Positions 27,185 through 34,517 of a stretch of DNA of 49,520 nt are shown one piece after another. Numbering within the stretch: position 1 is the first letter of the stretch; the number at the start of each line of letters is the position of its first letter. The notes beneath the pieces are model-generated. The model was not told the origin of the DNA, did no database searches, and saw only the letters and a program-made list of their open reading frames with translations. The stretch is from assembly GCA_038321615.1 (NCBI GenBank), contig JBBQFC010000020.1:1-49520 (forward strand). Reading direction: 5' to 3'. A program made the translations under genes and the position numbers. Origin of the DNA: JBBQFC01 sp038321615. GTDB lineage: Bacteria > Bacteroidota > Bacteroidia > Flavobacteriales_D > Cryomorphaceae.

Positions 27185-27701
27185 TTGCTATTTTCTGAAC
27201 AATGGCAGTGGTGCTAAACCCATCAACGAAGGGGATTACGAGCGTCTGAGAACCCCGAGCCGCTTGCTCCTTCGATCCGACAATAAATTTTTTGGACGTA
27301 GCATCCGCTTCCGTCGCATCGTAGTCGCCACCTTTTACGAGTACATGTGGCTCCACCATTTTAAGTATTTCGGCAGGGGTTTCTTCGTCAAACACAATAA
27401 CCGCAGCCACAGAAGCCAGGCCGGCAATTACATAAGCCCGGTCTGTTTCCTTATTTATGGGTCGTTCGGGGCCTTTGTTCAAACTTCGGGCTGAAGCGTC
27501 GGAATTGATACCCACCAAAAGCTTCGTGCCATGCGACGAAGCTTCTTCCAGGAGCTTCACATGCCCGCGGTGAAGAATATCGAAAACGCCGTTTGTAAAA
27601 ACTACACGCTCATCGAGTAGTCGCCAGCGTTGGAGTTGGATTTGTAATTCTTCGGGCTTCCAAATTTTAAATTCGGTCAACGATGTGTGCGTTTCTGACA
27701 T
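27177..27701 (-). CDS. rfaE2: D-glycero-beta-D-manno-heptose 1-phosphate adenylyltransferase
   Basis: 174 residues of the cytidylyltransferase superfamily. The nucleotide-binding GVFDILHRGH (HxGH type) is at about 39-48, and the family motif VLVKGGDYD is near residue 128. It transfers AMP to heptose 1-phosphate, giving ADP-heptose for lipopolysaccharide core synthesis. It corresponds to the C-terminal half of E. coli HldE; the kinase half (RfaE1) is not in the window. It overlaps the upstream membrane protein gene by 35 bases and radA by 8, so expression is coupled. Confidence 0.92.
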   Translation of the reverse strand: MSETHTSLTEFKIWKPEELQIQLQRWRLLDERVVFTNGVFDILHRGHVKLLEEASSHGTKLLVGINSDASARSLNKGPERPINKETDRAYVIAGLASVAAVIVFDEETPAEILKMVEPHVLVKGGDYDATEADATSKKFIVGSKEQAARGSQTLVIPFVDGFSTTAIVQKIANG

Positions 27702-28683
27702 AATTTCTATTGTATATCGGCATGTAAATCATACTCCAGGCGCCTACCATTAGGATCATCGCGGTTTGCGAAAGCCAAAGAATCCATCCCAGCGCGAAGC
27801 CGTTTTCGGCGGGAATTCCGTAAAGAATCAAACACTCCATAATACCCACAGGAAAAGCTCCAATACCTCCTGGAATAAGTACAATGGCAAAACTACCAAC
27901 AATAAAGCCAGCCATTACGGCATTGATACTGAGATTGCTGGTTTCCGGCAGAGACCAGAAACAGACCCAAAACATACCGACATACAGCATCCAAATGGCC
28001 AATGTGCAGAGCAAATACTTCCCGCTGTTGGGCATCCGAAAGATGCTTACCACCCCTTCGTACAACCCTTTAAACAATTTGCGAATGCTTTGCACAAAGG
28101 GCTTCGACTTATACTTGTGATAGAGCAGCAAAGCGAAAAACGCTACTGATGACCCGGCGCCAACGAGTATCCAAATTTTATTCGACTGAAAAACATCGTC
28201 GACCAAAGCTTTGAGTTGCAAACCATAAGGAGCCAAAGCTTCTTGCTGTAGAGCTATGGTGGTGGCAGTAATGAGAATAAGCACGATAAAATCGACTGCT
28301 CGCTCTGATAGTATAGTGCCAAAACTATTTTGAAAGGGAATGTTTTCTATGCGCGAAATTGCTGCTGCGCGGCTCACTTCACCAACTCGTGGCAAGGCCA
28401 TGTTTACGATATAGCCGATCATTACGGCCAGAAAATTATTGAGTGGCCGGGTGTGCACCCCCATTGCTTCGAATTGGTACCGCCAGCGATACCCTCTGAT
28501 AAGGTGGCTGGTGATACCCATGACCACCGACAGCCCTACCCAGCCATAATTGGCTTGTCTAAGGGAGTCGAAAAGCACTTCGCGCTGGCTGCCATCGAGC
28601 TGGCCGTAGATGTGCGTCACCAAAAACACACCAAGCCCCACGGGGATGACAATCTTAAGTAAATCGAAGATTTTGCTTTTCAC
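27667..28683 (-). CDS. Lysylphosphatidylglycerol synthase TM-domain / flippase-like integral membrane protein
   Basis: 338 residues with about eight hydrophobic helices. It matches the UPF0104/LPG-synthase transmembrane family: the N-terminal helix IVIPVGLGVFLVTHIYGQL, the conserved RGYRWRYQFEAMG loop, MALPRVGEVSRAAAISRIEN and the C-terminal VLIPGGIGAFPVGIMECL motif. The soluble aminoacyl-transferase half of MprF is absent, so it is not an LPG synthase; members of this class are thought to move lipids or glycolipids. The start is GTG 28683. The 35-base overlap with rfaE2 fits a role in envelope glycolipid or LPS biogenesis, which is inference. Confidence 0.87.
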   Translation of the reverse strand: MKSKIFDLLKIVIPVGLGVFLVTHIYGQLDGSQREVLFDSLRQANYGWVGLSVVMGITSHLIRGYRWRYQFEAMGVHTRPLNNFLAVMIGYIVNMALPRVGEVSRAAAISRIENIPFQNSFGTILSERAVDFIVLILITATTIALQQEALAPYGLQLKALVDDVFQSNKIWILVGAGSSVAFFALLLYHKYKSKPFVQSIRKLFKGLYEGVVSIFRMPNSGKYLLCTLAIWMLYVGMFWVCFWSLPETSNLSINAVMAGFIVGSFAIVLIPGGIGAFPVGIMECLILYGIPAENGFALGWILWLSQTAMILMVGAWSMIYMPIYNRNYVRNAHIVDRI

Positions 28684-28731
28684 CAGTGATTTTGAGGGCT
28701 AAAGATACATTTTGAAGGTCAACCGCTTCGA

Positions 28732-29556
28732 TCAGTTCAACTTCATATTGTCAATGAGCCGCACACCTTCTATGCGCGCAGCAACCAAGGCGACCGCACT
28801 TTGCTGTGGGGTTTTCAATTCTGTAAGATCATCGCCGCCGACGATGCGGAAATAATCTACGCTAAACCCAAAGTCGGCTACCAACGCCTTGGCTTGTTTC
28901 TCCAATATGGCCAAATTTTGAAATTCATAATTATCCTTCACATGCGTCAGTGCTCGGTGCAATGCGGTCGCTTTATCGATGGCTGTGGGAGATAGCAGCA
29001 CGTTTCGCGAACTCTTGGCCAATCCAGATTCTTCGCGTACTGTCGGAAATCCAATGATGGTGGTGGGTATTTCATAGCGCTTTACGAGGGCTTTCACCAC
29101 CAAATATTGCTGGTAGTCTTTTAGGCCGAAATAGGCATTATCGGGTTGGGTAATTTCGAGCAATCGGCGCACTACCGAAGCCACTCCGGAGAAATGTCCG
29201 GGCCTATGCCTGCCTTCCAATATGCTCGTGAGGGTTCCAAATTCATAAGCCACACCGTCGCGTTGCGGATAAATTTCTTCAACACCCGGGGCAAAAAGCA
29301 CATCGCACCCTGCATCTTCGAGCATGCGGCTGTCGGCATCGAGCTGGCGGGGATACCGATCAAAATCCCGTGCTTCATTAAATTGGGTGGGATTCACAAA
29401 TATCGAACAGATCGTTTGCTCGTTTTGAGCTTTGCTTTCGGCGATAAGTGCCAAATGACCACTGTGAAGGGCACCCATAGTGGGTACAAATCCAGTAATA
29501 ACCGCTTGGCTTTGACGATAAGTTGTCAGTAATTTGGTTATGGTAAAGACCTGCAT
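28732..29556 (-). CDS. panC: Pantothenate synthetase
   Basis: 274 residues. It ligates pantoate and beta-alanine using ATP, the last step to pantothenate (coenzyme A precursor). Motifs: VPTMGALHSGHLALI with the HxGH nucleotide site (about 25-39), FVNPTQFNEARDFDRYPR, the EGRHRPGHFSGVASVV block, YFGLKDYQQ and KSSRNVLLS. All landmarks are present and the length is typical. It is divergent from the GT5-like gene across 128 bases, with a -7 box on its own strand at 29609-29616. No other pan gene is nearby. Confidence 0.96.
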   Translation of the reverse strand: MQVFTITKLLTTYRQSQAVITGFVPTMGALHSGHLALIAESKAQNEQTICSIFVNPTQFNEARDFDRYPRQLDADSRMLEDAGCDVLFAPGVEEIYPQRDGVAYEFGTLTSILEGRHRPGHFSGVASVVRRLLEITQPDNAYFGLKDYQQYLVVKALVKRYEIPTTIIGFPTVREESGLAKSSRNVLLSPTAIDKATALHRALTHVKDNYEFQNLAILEKQAKALVADFGFSVDYFRIVGGDDLTELKTPQQSAVALVAARIEGVRLIDNMKLN

Positions 29557-29608
29557 ATCTGTAAATTACGGGCTTTTCGTACGGGTGTTTTCAGTGGCTA
29601 CAATCGGC

Positions 29609-29616
29609 CAAAGCTA
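29609..29616 (-). promoter_or_regulatory. Candidate -7 box for panC
   Basis: The minus strand reads TAGCTTTG, an exact TAnnTTTG match, about 52 bases before the panC ATG. The -33 half is not clear. It lies back to back with the promoter of the opposite operon. Confidence 0.5.
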
Positions 29617-29626
29617 TACCATTGGG

Positions 29627-29657
29627 TTGAAATACCGCGAAAAATTCTATATTTTTG
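29627..29657 (+). promoter_or_regulatory. Bacteroidota housekeeping promoter of the GT5-like / DUF4270 / glmS operon
   Basis: TTG (29627-29629), 20 bases, then TATTTTTG (29650-29657). This fits the -33 TTG and -7 TAnnTTTG pattern of the Bacteroidota primary sigma factor at the preferred spacing. The expected start of transcription is about 29663, giving a leader near 20 bases before ATG 29685. Confidence 0.75.
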
Positions 29658-29684
29658 CACTATAATTAAACCTTCCCTCTGTTT

Positions 29685-30512
29685 ATGAAGAAAATAAAAG
29701 TTCTCTACGTTTCGCAAGAGATTACACCTTTCTTGCCCAAAAATGATCTCTCTGAAACTTCCAGAAATTTGCCGCAAGGCATTCACGAAAAAGGAAAGGA
29801 AATTCGGGTATTCATGCCAAAATATGGTGTAATCAATGAGCGTCGCCACCAGCTGCACGAAGTGATACGCTTGAGCGGAATGAATTTGGTGATCAACGAT
29901 ACCGACCATCCGCTCATTATCAAAGTGGCTTCAATTCCTACCGCGCGGATGCAGGTTTACTTTATCGATAACGATGATTATTTCAGCCGGAAGGCGGTCC
30001 TTACCGAAAAATCGGGAGCCCATTTTAAAGACAACGATGAGCGATCCATGTTCTTTTGCCGCGGGGTTTTGGAGACTGTGCGTAAATTAGGATGGTCGCC
30101 AGATATTATCCATTGCCATGGCTGGTTTACTGCTCTTATGCCGCTTTACGTTAAGAAATTCTATCATGACGACCCGCATTTTGCCGACTCAAAGGTGGTG
30201 TACTCTGCTTACGATAGCGTGAACAATACTACCCTGGACAAAAATCTCCATAAAAAGCTAAAGCTCGACGGATTTAGCGATGCGGATTTAACGCTCCTAA
30301 AGGACGGCAAACTGATGAATTTACATCAATTGGCCATGCATTTTGCCGATGGCGTAATACAGGGAAGTGCCGAGTTGCAGCCCGAATTGAAAGATGTGGT
30401 CGAAAAGTCAGGAAAACCAACCATCGCATACGCTGAGCCAGGTTCTTACGTTAAAGCGTACAATGATTTCTATGACGAGATACTCGAGGAAAATACAGTC
30501 TTACTCGGTTAA
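29685..30512 (+). CDS. Half-length glycogen/starch synthase-like protein (GT5 N-terminal domain only)
   Basis: 275 residues corresponding to only the N-terminal Rossmann domain of GT5 glycogen synthases (normally about 480 residues). Conserved features: KVLYVSQEITPFLPKN at the start, VFMPKYGVINER, VYFIDNDDYFSR, and DIIHCHGWFTALMPLYVK near residue 140. The KxGGL ADP-glucose loop expected after TPF is replaced by KNDLSETSR, and the C-terminal GT-B domain is absent. It is therefore probably not a working glycogen synthase; a binding or regulatory role is inferred. Such short proteins next to a DUF4270 gene and glmS recur in Bacteroidota, as far as I recall. First gene behind the promoter at 29627-29657. 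Confidence 0.82.
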   Translation: MKKIKVLYVSQEITPFLPKNDLSETSRNLPQGIHEKGKEIRVFMPKYGVINERRHQLHEVIRLSGMNLVINDTDHPLIIKVASIPTARMQVYFIDNDDYFSRKAVLTEKSGAHFKDNDERSMFFCRGVLETVRKLGWSPDIIHCHGWFTALMPLYVKKFYHDDPHFADSKVVYSAYDSVNNTTLDKNLHKKLKLDGFSDADLTLLKDGKLMNLHQLAMHFADGVIQGSAELQPELKDVVEKSGKPTIAYAEPGSYVKAYNDFYDEILEENTVLLG

Positions 30513-30525
30513 TAATTTCCCCTTT

Positions 30526-31938
30526 ATGCTTAAATTTTTGATGCGACCGTTGAACACGGTCGCTATCTTTTTAATAGGTTTCGCCTTTGTTCTTTCATCA
30601 TGTAAGAAGCCGGAAGACGAAATAGGCATCGATTTACAACCAGATGAAGACTTGCTGAGCGCCGCCGCGATCGATACATTCAGCGTGATAGCATTTACCG
30701 TGGATGAAGACTCGGTGGCTACCGATAAATGGAATCCCGCAAATTTGGGCGCTTACGTTGACCCGATATTCGGGTTTGCAAAAGCGGGACATGTCACCGA
30801 GGTACGGCTGTCAACAAGTAATCCCGATTTTGTACCGACGGGTAGCACACTGACCGATATCATAATTGATTCCTTGGTTATGATTTTAGACTATCAGCGT
30901 CTTGGCGATTTTAATATTTACAACTTCAGTTCGAATGAAGATACCATTACTTATGTGTATGGTACTCCAAGCGCCCAGTTTATTCAAATCTTTGAACTCG
31001 ACGAGAATTTGTCTGTCGACGATCGATATTACGATAACCGGCAGCCGACATTTTTGCCAACCGACTTGGTGAAGCCTGGATTTAATCTGGTTACTCCCGC
31101 ACCGTTCGACTCAGTGACTGTGAACAATGTGCGCCGACAATCGCAGATTCGGTTGCCGATGAACGATGAAATGGGCTACCGAATTATCGAAGCTTCAGCC
31201 GAAGGAGGGTTAAATGCAGAGGCATTTCTCACCTTAGTGAAAGGCTTTTATTTTCAAGTGGACGAAGCGCAGAGCGGAATGGGCGATGGAGGAATTATAT
31301 ATTTCGACACTTTCAGTTCCGATTCTAAGATGCGCATGTATTACCGCAATTTGGAGGCAGGTGATACCCTCGAATACGATTTCCCGATAAGGGTGAACAC
31401 GGGGAAATACAACCTTTTCGACCACGATTTCAGTCAGGCTCAGCAGGGCACGCTAGTCGAACAACTCGGGGGCAATACTGCTTTGGGCCAACAGGACTTG
31501 TACGTACAGGCCATGAGCGGCACTAAGGTGCGAATCGAAATCCCCTATCTGGAAGACCTTCGGGATCTTCCGAATGTATCGCTGAACAAGGCCGTGTTGA
31601 GTGTTCCGGTGCGGGTTGAGGATATTGGGATTTTTCCCATTCCCGAACGCATGTTCCTTTTTGGACGCGATGAAGAAGGAAGACTGTTCCTGTTGCAAGA
31701 TGAGCTCGATTCGCGAATAGGAGGCATCTTCGATAAAGCCACCATGTCCTACCGCTTCTTTATCACCAGATATGTGCAAGACGTGCTTTCGGGCAGCCTC
31801 GATCATCACGGTTTTGAAATGGTAGCTTCCCGTGCTGCCTTTTCAGGAAATAGAGTGGTGCTGAATGGTCCAGAATACCCCGACCCATTAGCGCCAGCTA
31901 ACAATTTAAAATTTAGCATTACATTCACCCAATTCTGA
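30526..31938 (+). CDS. DUF4270 family lipoprotein
   Basis: 470 residues from ATG 30526. The signal peptide KFLMRPLNTVAIFLIGFAFV ends with LSSC lipobox at about residue 25; CKKPEDEIGIDLQPDED and the following GAYVDPIFGFAKA segment are characteristic of DUF4270. The rest is beta-rich (DSLVMILDYQ, LRDLPNVSLNKAVLSVPV), suggesting a surface-exposed or periplasmic lipoprotein of unknown function. A frame open upstream to 30394 overlaps the previous gene and is not used. It starts 13 bases after the GT5-like gene and ends 6 bases before glmS. An 8-bp hairpin followed by a T-rich run covers its first codons. Confidence 0.85.
   Translation: MLKFLMRPLNTVAIFLIGFAFVLSSCKKPEDEIGIDLQPDEDLLSAAAIDTFSVIAFTVDEDSVATDKWNPANLGAYVDPIFGFAKAGHVTEVRLSTSNPDFVPTGSTLTDIIIDSLVMILDYQRLGDFNIYNFSSNEDTITYVYGTPSAQFIQIFELDENLSVDDRYYDNRQPTFLPTDLVKPGFNLVTPAPFDSVTVNNVRRQSQIRLPMNDEMGYRIIEASAEGGLNAEAFLTLVKGFYFQVDEAQSGMGDGGIIYFDTFSSDSKMRMYYRNLEAGDTLEYDFPIRVNTGKYNLFDHDFSQAQQGTLVEQLGGNTALGQQDLYVQAMSGTKVRIEIPYLEDLRDLPNVSLNKAVLSVPVRVEDIGIFPIPERMFLFGRDEEGRLFLLQDELDSRIGGIFDKATMSYRFFITRYVQDVLSGSLDHHGFEMVASRAAFSGNRVVLNGPEYPDPLAPANNLKFSITFTQF
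30543..30563 (+). other. Perfect hairpin over the start of the DUF4270 gene
   Basis: GCGACCGT (30543-30550) and ACGGTCGC (30556-30563) pair fully around TGAAC, followed by TATCTTTTTAAT. This resembles a weak intrinsic terminator inside codons 6-13, so it may attenuate read-through or affect initiation. It could also be coincidence. Confidence 0.4.
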
Positions 31939-31944
31939 TAAAGT

Positions 31945-33792
31945 ATGTGTGGAATAGTGGGTTATATCGGTAAGGCAGATGCATATCCGATAATTTTACA
32001 AGGACTTAAGCGGCTCGAATACCGTGGATACGACAGCGCAGGGGTTGCGGTGCTCGACCAGGGTGTGCTACAACTCTTCAAATGCCAGGGCAAAGTTTCC
32101 AATCTGGAAACGCTTGTCGCTAAAAGCGGCACGCTCCATGGCAATATTGGCATTGGGCATACCCGGTGGGCTACACATGGCGCTCCAAACGATGAAAACG
32201 CCCATCCCCATAGCTCCCAAAATGGGAAAATGGTGATAATTCACAACGGCATTATCGAAAATTATGCGCCCTTGAAGGAGGAGCTTATGAAGCGTGGACA
32301 CACCTTCACCAGCGAAACCGACACCGAAGTACTCGTACATCTCATTAGTGATATTCAGGAAAACGAAGGCGTTAGCCTGTTTGAAGCCGTGCGCGTGGCC
32401 CTCAATGAAGTAGTGGGAGCCTATGCCATCGTAGTGATGGATAAGGACAACCCCGATCAGTTAATCGCTGCCAAAAAGGGTAGCCCAATGGTGATCGGAA
32501 TTGGACCGGATGGCGATTATTACATCGCTTCCGACGCATCGCCAATCATATCGTACACCAATAACGTGGTTTATCTCGGCGACGAAGAAATAGCCATTTT
32601 AGATAGGCATCAAGGTCTCCGATTGTTAAACATCAGGAATCAAGAAAAAACGCCTTACGTTCAAGCGCTCGAAATGAAGTTGGAAGCCATCGAAAAAGGC
32701 GGTTTTGAACATTTTATGCTCAAAGAAATATATGAGCAACCGCGTTCCATCCGCGATAGCATGCGTGGCAGGCTGCGCCTTGGAAGTGGCCAGGTGGAGC
32801 TTGGGGGAATCAGCGATTACATTCAGAAGTTTGTTCATGCCAAGCGCATAATTATTCTTGGCTGCGGCACCAGTTGGCACGCAGGCTTGGTAGGTGAGTA
32901 TTTATTTGAAGACTTGGCTCGTATTCCCGTTGAAGTGGAATATGCTTCGGAGTTTCGGTATCGCAATCCGATTATTTACCAGGACGATGTAGTGATTGCC
33001 ATCTCCCAATCGGGAGAAACCGCCGACACCCTCGCAGCTTTGGAGCTTGCCAAATCGAAGGGAGCCACCATTATAGGTATTTGCAATGTGATAGGCTCGT
33101 CTATTCCAAGAGCCACTCATGCAGGTAGCTATACGCATGCGGGGCCAGAAATCGGGGTAGCCAGCACCAAAGCATTTACCGCTCAGGTTACGGTTCTAAC
33201 GCTTATGGCGCTCCATGTAGGCCATAAGCGCGGAGCGATTTCGGCCAGCCGTTTTCAGCGACTCTTGGTTGAGCTCGACAGTATTCCTGAAAAGGTGGAG
33301 CGCGTGCTCAAGCAAAATGATAAGATTAAATACATCGCTTCTATTTATAAGGATGTAAACAACGCGCTGTATCTCGGCCGGGGATATAATTTTCCCGTAG
33401 CTCTCGAAGGAGCCTTAAAGCTCAAAGAGATCTCCTATATACACGCCGAAGGTTATCCAGCCGCGGAGATGAAACACGGTCCAATTGCATTGATTGATCA
33501 GGAGATGCCCGTATTCGTTATAGCCCCACGATCGGGAGCGTACGAGAAAATAGTGAGCAACATTCAAGAAGTGAAAGCCCGCGACGGAAAGATCATAGCT
33601 ATAATTAGCGAGGGCGATCAACAGATTAAATCCATGGCCGATCATTATATCGAAGTGCCTGATGTAGACGAGTCGCTAACACCCCTTATTTCGGTGATCC
33701 CTATGCAGTTATTGAGTTACCACATGGCAGTAATGCGGGGGTGCAATGTAGACCAACCCCGTAATTTGGCGAAATCCGTAACCGTAGAATAG
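31945..33792 (+). CDS. glmS: Glutamine-fructose-6-phosphate aminotransferase (isomerizing)
   Basis: 615 residues, usual length. It makes glucosamine 6-phosphate from fructose 6-phosphate and glutamine, the first step to UDP-GlcNAc for peptidoglycan and LPS. The N-terminal nucleophile Cys2 (MCGIVGYIG) begins the glutaminase domain with HTRWATHG and HNGIIEN. Two SIS isomerase domains follow (GCGTSWHAG, SQSGETADT, GIASTKA-like GVASTKAF, and LGRGYNFPVALEGALKLKE). The C-terminal PRNLAKSVTVE motif is intact. Third gene of the GT5-like / DUF4270 operon, 6 bases after its neighbour. Confidence 0.98.
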   Translation: MCGIVGYIGKADAYPIILQGLKRLEYRGYDSAGVAVLDQGVLQLFKCQGKVSNLETLVAKSGTLHGNIGIGHTRWATHGAPNDENAHPHSSQNGKMVIIHNGIIENYAPLKEELMKRGHTFTSETDTEVLVHLISDIQENEGVSLFEAVRVALNEVVGAYAIVVMDKDNPDQLIAAKKGSPMVIGIGPDGDYYIASDASPIISYTNNVVYLGDEEIAILDRHQGLRLLNIRNQEKTPYVQALEMKLEAIEKGGFEHFMLKEIYEQPRSIRDSMRGRLRLGSGQVELGGISDYIQKFVHAKRIIILGCGTSWHAGLVGEYLFEDLARIPVEVEYASEFRYRNPIIYQDDVVIAISQSGETADTLAALELAKSKGATIIGICNVIGSSIPRATHAGSYTHAGPEIGVASTKAFTAQVTVLTLMALHVGHKRGAISASRFQRLLVELDSIPEKVERVLKQNDKIKYIASIYKDVNNALYLGRGYNFPVALEGALKLKEISYIHAEGYPAAEMKHGPIALIDQEMPVFVIAPRSGAYEKIVSNIQEVKARDGKIIAIISEGDQQIKSMADHYIEVPDVDESLTPLISVIPMQLLSYHMAVMRGCNVDQPRNLAKSVTVE

Positions 33793-33841
33793 GGTTTAGT
33801 CGAATATTTTGACCATCAGCGCCTAAGAGCCGATTTTAAAT

Positions 33842-33849
33842 TATCTTTG
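33842..33849 (+). promoter_or_regulatory. -7 box upstream of small acidic lipoprotein
   Basis: TATCTTTG matches TAnnTTTG exactly, 31 bases before ATG 33880. No TTG occurs at -33 spacing. Because the box lies at the edge of the longer reading (from 33847), it supports the start at ATG 33880. Confidence 0.55.
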
Positions 33850-33879
33850 CGGCCAAATCTTACACTTAATAAAAATAAA

Positions 33880-34110
33880 ATGAAAATTACATTTGTTGCG
33901 TTTGCAATGGCTGCTATGGTTTTGGTATCATGCGGTGGTGCTTCTGATTCGGCTGTAGAAAATGCCGATGCAAAAACTGAAGAAATGACTGAAGAGCTAA
34001 TGGAAGATGTAGAGACTGCTGCCGAAGAGGTAGAAGCTGCTACAGATTCATTAGTTGATGCTGCAACTCAAGCTGTAGAATCAGTTGAGAAGAACGGTGA
34101 GAACTTATAA
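33880..34110 (+). CDS. Small acidic lipoprotein
   Basis: 76 residues from ATG 33880. The signal peptide KITFVAFAMAAMVLVSC ends in a VLVSC lipobox. The mature part is short and extremely acidic (runs of E with A, V, T: KTEEMTEELMEDVETAAEEV), probably one amphipathic helix. Small lipoproteins like this are abundant in Bacteroidota and none has a firm function. It is flanked by its own -7 box and a strong terminator, so it is monocistronic and possibly highly expressed. Confidence 0.8.
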   Translation: MKITFVAFAMAAMVLVSCGGASDSAVENADAKTEEMTEELMEDVETAAEEVEAATDSLVDAATQAVESVEKNGENL

Positions 34111-34130
34111 TTAGGACACACTTCCTACTA

Positions 34131-34158
34131 AAAACGCCCCGAATGGGGCGTTTTTTTT
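34131..34158 (+). terminator. Rho-independent terminator after small lipoprotein
   Basis: AAAACGCCCC, loop GAAT, GGGGCGTTTT, running into eight T (34151-34158). A strong stem 20 bases after the stop. Confidence 0.92.
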
Positions 34159-34183
34159 GTCCTAATTTTTGCAGCCCGCAGAA

Positions 34184-34234
34184 TTATGCGATCATCCCCG
34201 TTGCCACCGCTTCAGTGGTATGCGCGTCGATGAG
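34184..34234 (-). pseudogene. Relic duplicate of the cysN 3' end
   Basis: On the minus strand this encodes LIDAHTTEAVATGMIA-stop, aligned without gaps to the real CysN C-terminus LIDEHTNETVAAGMIV-stop. About 40 of 51 bases match, and the reading frame and stop position are kept. The true stop is 334 bases away (34518-34520), with the hairpin repeat array between. Nothing further upstream in cysN is duplicated. Confidence 0.85.
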
Positions 34235-34517
34235 CTTATGCTTGTGTTCCGCAGCATCTGTGCTGCTGCTGTTCAGTTCCGCAGCATCTGTGCTGCTGCG
34301 GTTATACTCCAACGATCAGACTCGAGCATCAAAGCATCCGTTCCGCAGCATCTGCGCTGCTGTGGTTATACTCCAGCGATAAGACTCGAGCATCAAAGAA
34401 TCCGTTCGGCAGCATCTGCACTGCTGCGGTTATACTCCAACGATCAGACTCGAGCATCAAAGAATCCGTTCCGCAGCATCTGCGCTGCTGCGGTTGTACT
34501 CCAGCGTCAAGAAAAAC
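34235..34517. repeat. Palindromic tandem repeat array, 64-bp units
   Basis: Three full 64-base units start at 34276, 34340 and 34404, with a partial unit at 34246 and another from 34468 to about 34507. Each begins with a 23-base hairpin, CCGCAGCA-loop-TGCTGCGG, followed by a conserved 40-base linker (GTTATACTCCA, then CGATCAGACTCGAGCATCAA). Hairpin changes are mostly in the loop. Linkers are conserved rather than unique, so this is not CRISPR. It fills the space between the relic and real 3' ends of cysN. Confidence 0.92.

Noticed and set aside
32750..32810. Possible repeat insertion in glmS (RLRLGSGQVELGG)
   Set aside because: It aligns without extra length to other GlmS proteins, so it is ordinary divergence.
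34246..34507. CRISPR array
   Set aside because: The hairpins are regularly spaced, but the intervening 40-base segments are nearly identical rather than unique, and no cas gene is present.
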